This document shows positions 60,316-64,000 of a stretch of DNA of 64,000 nt, in pieces. The stretch spans positions 19,428 through 83,427 of IMG/VR virus record IMGVR_UViG_3300043420_001819, one strand, 5' to 3'. The translations under genes and the position numbers were made by a program. How positions within the stretch are numbered: the stretch's first letter is position 1; each line of letters begins with the position of its first letter. Source of the DNA: a virus. The notes under the pieces were generated by a model, which was not told the DNA's origin, did no database searches, and was given only the letters and a program-made list of their open reading frames with translations.

Positions 60316-61245
60316 TACAAAAGCATCGGGGATTCTCGATGGACGGGGTGGCCACTCGTTTCTGTATCTGTATTAGGCAGTGTAAATCTGAACAAAATGA
60401 TATTATATTCCACCATTTGTCGCACCGTAGGGAAGAGGTCATCCCGTGAGGCTCATAACCTCAAGATCGTAGGTTCGAATCCTACCGGAGCAACCAAAAT
60501 AAGATTGATACATACCATTCCAGGGCTTAGTTGGTGCCCGTACTTCAATAGAGGTAAAAATGGACTAACTAGGGAATGGTATCTACCAGTCTTCATATAA
60601 GACTGACCGCTCTCAACTGAATAACTAACTAATGAAGGTTGAGCCTTGTTGGATGGGTAGTTACATCGTGAACAAGCGTGTAGGTGGAAATCCTATCAGA
60701 TACGGTACGAAGAAAGAGATTGAGTTCTCTATACAAGCTGTATCAAATCGGTTGAAATATTACCGTTACCCAAAGTTTATCTTTGGTGTCTCCGCCGAAA
60801 GGTGAGAGGATTGGATTTTTAGTGAGTTCTTCCGTACATTGAATGAAGTCTCTAGTTAGTTATAGTATTTGCCAATACATCGTCATATAACTTTAACGAA
60901 CACTATGCAACGGTTAGTAGATGCGAGACTTCATTTAGTGTATATAATGAAGGGATTGAATAATTTTATACAAAGTATAAAATTGAAATAAATAGTATAT
61001 CGCTCGTACGGCCTCTCAACGATGCACACTGCTTCGGGCTTGTTAGGTTCTGAACAAAAACATTTGGTAGGTTATACCAGTGAACAAAAACAGAAACCTT
61101 GCGAGTAACATTCGTTAATGATAATGTAAAGTTCCTAGCCTCGAAGGTGCACCTCGACTAGGTCATTAACCGTTGGGTTAAATCGTACTACGGTATATAA
61201 AAGAACACGATGGCGTTCACTGAGTATTCGGGGGACGAGTCTCTG
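60316..61245 (+). ncRNA. Large structured RNA (GOLLD/ROOL-like candidate) containing a tRNA
   Basis: About 930 nt without a credible protein frame, densely folded. Helices I can read: CATCG/CGATG (60324-60341), ACAAAATG/CATTTGT before the tRNA, ATACCATTCC/GGAATGGTAT (60512-60521 with 60573-60582), TACTTC/GAGGTA with a U-G pair (60541-60556), CAGTCTT/AAGACTG (60587-60605), CTCAAC/GTTGAG (60612-60643), CTTGTT/AACAAG (60645-60676), CAAAG/CTTTG (60771-60785), a GAAA-capped hairpin at 60789-60807, AATGAAGTCTC/GAGACTTCATT (60842-60852 with 60925-60935) enclosing AGTTATA/TATAACT and GTATT/AATAC, CCTAG/CTAGG (61134-61162) and TTAACC/GGTTAA (61166-61181). G-U pairs fit the + strand only. A tRNA is embedded at 60421. 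Family assignment is inference. Confidence 0.7.
60421..60496 (+). tRNA. tRNA-Met (CAU), initiator type
   Basis: A 76-nt cloverleaf that numbers exactly like a standard tRNA: D-stem GGGA/TCCC, anticodon stem TGAGG/CCTCA with loop CTCATAA (anticodon CAU at 60454-60456), T-stem GTAGG/CCTAC with TTCGAAT, and an encoded CCA end. It has initiator features: a C1-A72 mismatch, a purine-pyrimidine 11-24 pair (G-C) and GC pairs next to the anticodon loop. One internal acceptor mismatch, A4-A69, is unusual. It lies inside the structured RNA region. Confidence 0.92.
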
Positions 61246-61262
61246 TATAATAAAGGATTTTT

Positions 61263-61679
61263 GTGGACGCACAACAACTTATAGATATTCACAAACAACC
61301 AAGTATCAATGAAGAGTACGTTGAAACTTGTGTAGATAATTGGGATAATATTAAAGTTGAACATAGACTTATAAATTCTAGCTTTTTATACAGTATTATA
61401 CCTGCTATTGAAAAGTATGATATGGTACAAAGAGTATGGATTGCTATGAATGGATTAGTTAGAATTAATCTAAAAGGTTTTGATGGCTATGATAGAGTAT
61501 CAGATATATCATTACATCCTAACAAAGGTTATTTCTCAATCATAAGAAGTCTTGATGAAGAAGTCAGAATATGTGAAAACGCTATTATAAGCATTATACT
61601 AGATGAGATTACACGAATTCAAAGCTATTTTCCTAGAAAGAAGTTATTTGAAGATTTTTATGATGAAGAGGAAGAGTAA
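61263..61679 (+). CDS. Hypothetical protein between two structured RNA regions
   Basis: A 138-residue acidic protein, starting at GTG 61263 with AAAGGA 5-6 nt before it. It is mixed alpha/beta (IKVEHRLINSSFLYSIIPAI, DRVSDISLHPNKGYFSIIRS) and ends in Asp/Glu (FYDEEEE). It shows no homing endonuclease motif such as LAGLIDADG, GIY-YIG or HNH. Being flanked by structured RNA on both sides may indicate that it acts on or with the RNA; no direct evidence. Confidence 0.65.
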   Translation: MDAQQLIDIHKQPSINEEYVETCVDNWDNIKVEHRLINSSFLYSIIPAIEKYDMVQRVWIAMNGLVRINLKGFDGYDRVSDISLHPNKGYFSIIRSLDEEVRICENAIISIILDEITRIQSYFPRKKLFEDFYDEEEE

Positions 61680-61688
61680 ATCTTATAA

Positions 61689-62112
61689 ATAAATCCAATA
61701 CTGTGAAGCGGGGTTACGATGCTTAGCGTTTAGTAAGCCCTCGATGGTTGAATACCGTTATCGTCTCGCTTCCACTTTATTAATACATCTCATTACAGTT
61801 CCATTCAGCATCCGAACTTTGACAAGGATGTTGATAGAGTTGTAATGTTCCGAAAAGTCAAAGATGGACAGCCTGTTGATGTTAAATCCAATTCCGTGAA
61901 GCAGGTGGTGTTCTCATTGCAAAACTCGAAGGATGACACATAATAAATTAAGGAATTGGTACTTTATCACGTAAGACTATACCATCGAAAGATAGGCTAT
62001 AGCTGTGATTGGTTTTTATCATTGATGTTGATTGTAGAATGAACTAGTAGCTACTAGTCTGGACAATTCGCCTATTAAGGAGAATCAGGTTCGAATCCTG
62101 ACAGTCATCACA
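61689..62112 (+). ncRNA. Second structured RNA with pseudoknot and T-arm-like end
   Basis: About 420 nt without a gene. Readable elements: a three-way junction closed by GTGAAGCG/CGCTTC-CAC (61703-61710 with 61767-61775) holding a GGG-TTAC/GTAAGCCC hairpin and a CGATGGT/ACC-ATCG hairpin; CATTACA/TGTAATG (61791-61847) with inner CAGCATCC/GGATGTTG; the 12-nt loop pairs downstream, CTTTGAC (61817-61823) with GTCAAAG (61857-61863), a 7-bp pseudoknot; CCAATTCC/GGAATTGG (61888-61959); a GAAA hairpin near 61983; a 16-nt palindrome at 62043-62058; and a T-arm TCAGG-TTCGAAT-CCTGA (62085-62101). TGTGAT (62004) pairs with ATCACA (62107-62112). Not a canonical tRNA or tmRNA. Confidence 0.65.
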
Positions 62113-62146
62113 AAACACAACTTAAATAAATTCTAAAAGGAATTAA

Positions 62147-62662
62147 ATGAAAAAGTTTTTAACACTTTGTTTGGCACTTGCTACTTCAACCTTGTTTGCA
62201 GGGGGATACACAGAACAAGAACCAGAAATCACTGGTAAAACTGGATTCTACATTGGTGGTTTTGGTCAACAAAATCTATATGGTGGAACTGCTGACAACT
62301 CTCAAGGGCTTGGACTAGTAGTAGGGTATGAGTATGGGCTTTTAGGACCAATTAATGTTGGTGCAGAGGGACGTGTAAGTAAAACTAACACGTACAATGA
62401 TAACATTGTTAGTTACACAGGATTAGTAAAAGCAGGACTTGAGATTGGAAACATTGAACCTTATGCATTAGGGGGATACCAGCTTTCTGATACTTCGTTT
62501 GGCTCTGATAATAATGCTTTTGTATACGGTGGTGGTATTTCTGCTGATGTAAACTGTAGAACAAAAGTATTTGCTGATTACCTAGTGAACGCTGATTTGA
62601 AAGAAGGTGGAGATAAAATCTCTCATGATACTGTAACAATCGGTATTAAATACCTCTTCTAA
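62147..62662 (+). CDS. Outer-membrane beta-barrel protein
   Basis: A 171-residue protein with a signal peptide (MKKFLTLCLALATSTLFA, cut before GGYTEQ) and a set of alternating amphipathic strands (GFYIGGFGQQNLYG, LGLVVGYEYGL, NVGAEGRVSK, YALGGYQLSD, FVYGGGISADV, KVFADYLVN, VTIGIKYLF). It ends in Phe after IKYL, the outer-membrane assembly signal. This looks like an eight-stranded barrel of the OmpA/OmpX class. Phage-encoded barrels can block receptors or alter the surface; the function here is inferred. A terminator follows. Confidence 0.85.
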   Translation: MKKFLTLCLALATSTLFAGGYTEQEPEITGKTGFYIGGFGQQNLYGGTADNSQGLGLVVGYEYGLLGPINVGAEGRVSKTNTYNDNIVSYTGLVKAGLEIGNIEPYALGGYQLSDTSFGSDNNAFVYGGGISADVNCRTKVFADYLVNADLKEGGDKISHDTVTIGIKYLF

Positions 62663-62668
62663 AACTAG

Positions 62669-62701
62669 CAAGGTTCTTTTGAGAACCTTGTGCCTCCTTT
62701 T
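62669..62701 (+). terminator. Terminator after the outer-membrane protein gene
   Basis: CAAGGTTCT (62669-62677) and AGAACCTTG (62682-62690) form a perfect 9-bp stem, followed by TGCCTCCTTTT. The U-tract is delayed but the stem is strong. Confidence 0.7.
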
Positions 62702-62732
62702 AAGTTTCCTCTAAGCTACTTTCCTTTATAAT
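62699..62732 (+). promoter_or_regulatory. Promoter with paired TTTAAG half-sites, copy 2
   Basis: TTTAAG (62699-62704) and TCTAAG (62710-62715), 11 bp apart, then TATAAT (62727-62732), 11 nt after the second half-site, identical in layout to 53861-53894; the following ATCTNCTTT and AACAAG are also shared. Confidence 0.6.
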
Positions 62733-62758
62733 CTACTTTCAAAAAACAAGGAAAGCAC

Positions 62759-62980
62759 ATGAAAAAACACAAAAAATATTTTACAGACCTATTAGAAATG
62801 GCAGAAACTGCCGCACTCGGATTAGTAATCATCGCAACAATCTATTCTATGGTAATCGTTGCTGGTTATTACCTACTTGGAACTCCAGAATCTATACTCA
62901 TAGAAGCTAAAATACTCGCATTACTAGGGTGGTCTTTCATACTCATGAAGATTGCTGCTTGGTTTAAAGAATTACTATGA
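62759..62980 (+). CDS. Small membrane protein (two spans)
   Basis: A 73-residue protein with membrane segments at about 18-40 and 47-66 and basic start MKKHKKYF. It is driven by the paired-TTTAAG promoter. ATGA-type overlap with the next small gene. Role unknown; membrane-active early protein by context. Confidence 0.6.
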   Translation: MKKHKKYFTDLLEMAETAALGLVIIATIYSMVIVAGYYLLGTPESILIEAKILALLGWSFILMKIAAWFKELL

Positions 62981-63051
62981 AAAACATAGACTTCGACTAC
63001 CTCCTCGTAGTTATTATCATAGTAACATTCATTTACCTAAAAGGATTTTAA
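62977..63051 (+). CDS. Very small membrane protein
   Basis: A 24-residue protein, MKNIDFDYLLVVIIIVTFIY, a single membrane helix. ATG 62977 overlaps the preceding stop and its TAA overlaps the next ATG (TAATG). The couplings on both sides support translation. No function can be given. Confidence 0.5.
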   Translation: MKNIDFDYLLVVIIIVTFIYLKGF

Positions 63052-63278
63052 TGAAACTGGCCAAAAGGAAAATAAGTTTTGATAGACTATCATTAATCTT
63101 AACAACACTGAACAAAGACTTAGTAGATAACATACAAGTAACTTCATGGTGGGGAGAAGCAACTTTAAAAATAGGAATCAGTGAGTACTCTGTAGACTAC
63201 AGCGAAGATGGCTTAGGGAAACTACAAGAGCTACTAAGTGCCTGTTCAGTTCCTGTTACTTTCTCCTTCATATCTTAA
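63051..63278 (+). CDS. Small hypothetical protein
   Basis: A 75-residue protein. I chose ATG 63051, which overlaps the TAA of the upstream gene and has AAAAGGA before it; an in-frame ATG lies 33 codons upstream but would run through the two preceding genes. It is alpha/beta with WWGEATLKIGISEYSVDYSE. Last gene before the repeat region. No known domain. Confidence 0.6.
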   Translation: MKLAKRKISFDRLSLILTTLNKDLVDNIQVTSWWGEATLKIGISEYSVDYSEDGLGKLQELLSACSVPVTFSFIS

Positions 63279-63298
63279 CCTATCATAAAAGTCCCTTC

Positions 63299-63317
63299 TA
63301 AGTTCTTGTCGGGACTC
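63299..63317 (+). repeat. 19-bp direct repeat, copy 1
   Basis: CTAAGTTCTTGTCGGGACT; the same sequence recurs at 63431-63449 at the end of the 10-bp array. The pair flanks the array. Confidence 0.75.
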
Positions 63318-63349
63318 CTTCACTTTCTTTTCTAAATTTATTTTCGTTT

Positions 63350-63440
63350 TTAGTTCTTGTAAGTTTTTGTAAGCACCTGGTAAGTTTTTGTTAATGCCTG
63401 TAAGCACCTGTAAGCACCTGTAAGCACCTGCTAAGTTCTT
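63350..63440 (+). repeat. Array of about nine 10-bp units (iteron-like)
   Basis: Units follow TAAGCACCTG or TAAGTTTTTG/TTAGTTCTTG with a 10-bp period, sometimes 11. Three exact tandem copies of TAAGCACCTG lie at 63401-63430; another is at 63370-63379. One unit per helical turn suggests repeated protein binding. Candidate for a replication origin or operator array. Confidence 0.75.
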
Positions 63441-63449
63441 GTCGGGACT
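63431..63449 (+). repeat. 19-bp direct repeat, copy 2
   Basis: Same sequence as at 63299-63317. It closes the 10-bp array. Confidence 0.75.
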
Positions 63450-63494
63450 GATATACCCTTTGAGTTCGTAAAATACACACTACGACTTCCGGAA

Positions 63495-63622
63495 AACTTA
63501 AAGGAAACTTAAACCTCCCCTCTTGGTGTTACTTTTTGGTACAGGTGAGTAAGTGTGTTACCTTTTGATACAATTTTATTTTTTTAATTACATAGAAGTA
63601 ATCTTTAAGTTTCTTTTAAGTT
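63495..63622. repeat. Inverted repeat with CTTAAA/TTTAAG half-sites
   Basis: AACTTAAAGGAAACTTAAA (63495-63513) and its near mirror TTTAAGTTTCTTTTAAGTT (63604-63622, one mismatch) flank about 90 bp. Each arm is a pair of half-sites 11 bp apart, as in the promoters at 53861 and 62699. Between them are two copies of a GTTACxTTTTGxTACA repeat (about 63528 and 63557). Confidence 0.6.
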
Positions 63623-63672
63623 TTATTATGGTTATGCGTGTGCGTGTTCCTATAATCGCATGACAGAAAAAA

Positions 63673-63690
63673 AAGTTACATGTGTAACTT
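63673..63690. promoter_or_regulatory. Palindromic operator candidate
   Basis: AAGTTACA-TG-TGTAACTT is a perfect 8-bp inverted repeat, 22 nt upstream of the -35 at 63712. GTTAC also occurs in the direct repeats at 63528 and 63557, suggesting one binding protein. Confidence 0.55.
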
Positions 63691-63711
63691 GTTAAAAATT
63701 AAAAAAGAAAC

Positions 63712-63740
63712 TTGACAATTAAGCAAAATTCATATAAAAT
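63712..63740 (+). promoter_or_regulatory. Sigma-70 promoter of the last gene
   Basis: TTGACA (63712-63717), 17 nt, TAAAAT (63735-63740). It drives the partial gene at 63812 with a 5' UTR of about 65 nt. Confidence 0.8.
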
Positions 63741-63765
63741 GCGTATTACATAACAGGACATGAGG

Positions 63766-63781
63766 CGACGGGCAACCGTCC
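63766..63781 (+). promoter_or_regulatory. GCAA-capped hairpin in the 5' UTR
   Basis: GACGG-GCAA-CCGTC (63767-63780) is a stable GNRA hairpin in the leader of the last gene. A 10-codon frame starting ATGAGGCGACGG at 63760 overlaps it. Confidence 0.5.
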
Positions 63782-63811
63782 AACATAAATAATATAAAAG
63801 GAAAAAAGAAG

Positions 63812-64000
63812 ATGACAGCATTACAAATCAAAAAAGAGTTTATAAGCATAGCAAAGGCAGTAAACAAAACAGAAGGACAATTAGCGAAGGCAATCAGGGA
63901 CACTCTTGAAGCGACTTTGACAGATGAACAACTAAAAGAGATTAAGGACACTATAAACGAAAATTATAGCGCATCATTTTCTAAAAGGATATTAGGAACA
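63812..64000 (+). CDS. Partial gene at the window end, hypothetical
   Basis: ATG 63812 after AAAAGGAAAAAAG opens a frame that is still open at the window end (63 codons seen). The visible part is helical and charged (KKEFISIAKAVNKTEG, DEQLKEIKDTIN). It follows a strong promoter and a rich set of operator-like repeats, so an early regulated gene is likely. Function cannot be told from the fragment. Confidence 0.65.
   Translation, partial: MTALQIKKEFISIAKAVNKTEGQLAKAIRDTLEATLTDEQLKEIKDTINENYSASFSKRILGT

Noticed and set aside
61689-62112. Reading the second RNA region as tmRNA or as a normal tRNA because of its T-arm.
   Set aside because: The T-arm is good, but no canonical acceptor, D-arm or anticodon arm fits, no tag frame ending in a hydrophobic peptide is visible, and CCA is not encoded.
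60497-62112. A group I intron with an internal gene splitting a tRNA.
   Set aside because: I could not find convincing P, Q, R, S core elements or two tRNA halves that join into one molecule, and the enclosed protein has no homing endonuclease motif. It remains a weak alternative.
63350-63449. A CRISPR array at the tandem repeats.
   Set aside because: The units are 10 bp with no unique spacers of regular length and no cas genes nearby.
12-64000. A temperate lifestyle with integration.
   Set aside because: No integrase, excisionase, attachment core or CI-like repressor was found; absence in this window does not exclude genes outside it.

Overview
The window is a 64-kb, AT-rich piece of a tailed double-stranded DNA phage with siphovirus architecture: HK97-type portal, prohead protease and capsid, a tail tube with a 2,051-residue tape measure, and a GTA/lambda J-like tail tip. 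No integrase, lysogeny repressor or transposase is visible, so a lytic lifestyle is the simplest reading. The host is Gram-negative, because the phage encodes a beta-barrel outer-membrane protein, a lipoprotein and periplasmic proteins. The base composition and the CGAT-type promoter motif are compatible with Campylobacterota, but this is inference. No DNA polymerase, helicase or NrdA lies here, so the genome must extend beyond the window.

Layout. (1) 12-5892, leftward: DNA metabolism operons (FEN-like exonuclease, dNMP kinase; then, from a perfect sigma-70 promoter, ssDNA-binding protein, an acyl carrier protein, an Mre11/Rad50 pair and a phage sigma factor). (2) 6117-7629, rightward: primase/replication initiator and RuvC-like resolvase. 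(3) 48536 down to 7616, leftward: the virion and lysis genes: portal, protease, capsid, connectors, tail tube, chaperones, tape measure, tail tip, many fibre and adhesin proteins (PA14, LamG, discoidin, glycine-rich, collagen-like, three seven-bladed FG-GAP propellers), then a holin and two M15 endolysins. (4) 48747-58950, rightward: terminase genes, nucleotide metabolism (MazG-like, NrdB, dCMP deaminase), GroES-like co-chaperonin, DNA ligase, a phosphoesterase and many small genes. (5) 58960-63278, rightward: very small envelope-directed proteins, an initiator-type tRNA embedded in a roughly 0.9-kb highly structured non-coding region, a second structured region of about 0.4 kb, and an outer-membrane protein. 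(6) 63279-63811: a repeat-rich regulatory or origin-like region.

Regulation. A short motif, ACGATWAT, recurs in the correct orientation upstream of late units and may be read by the phage sigma factor. A 29-bp element occurs once at 5961 and twice at 48598/48656, in both cases between divergent operons and 24-25 nt upstream of a leftward -10-like element. Two rightward promoters share paired TTTAAG half-sites 11 bp apart with identical spacing to TATAAT. Intrinsic terminators follow the capsid, tail tube and several fibre genes.

The best candidates for something undescribed are the large ornate RNA with an embedded initiator tRNA (60.3-61.25 kb), the pseudoknotted RNA at 61.69-62.11 kb, a separate small RNA gene at 56.86-57.02 kb, and the phage acyl carrier protein.
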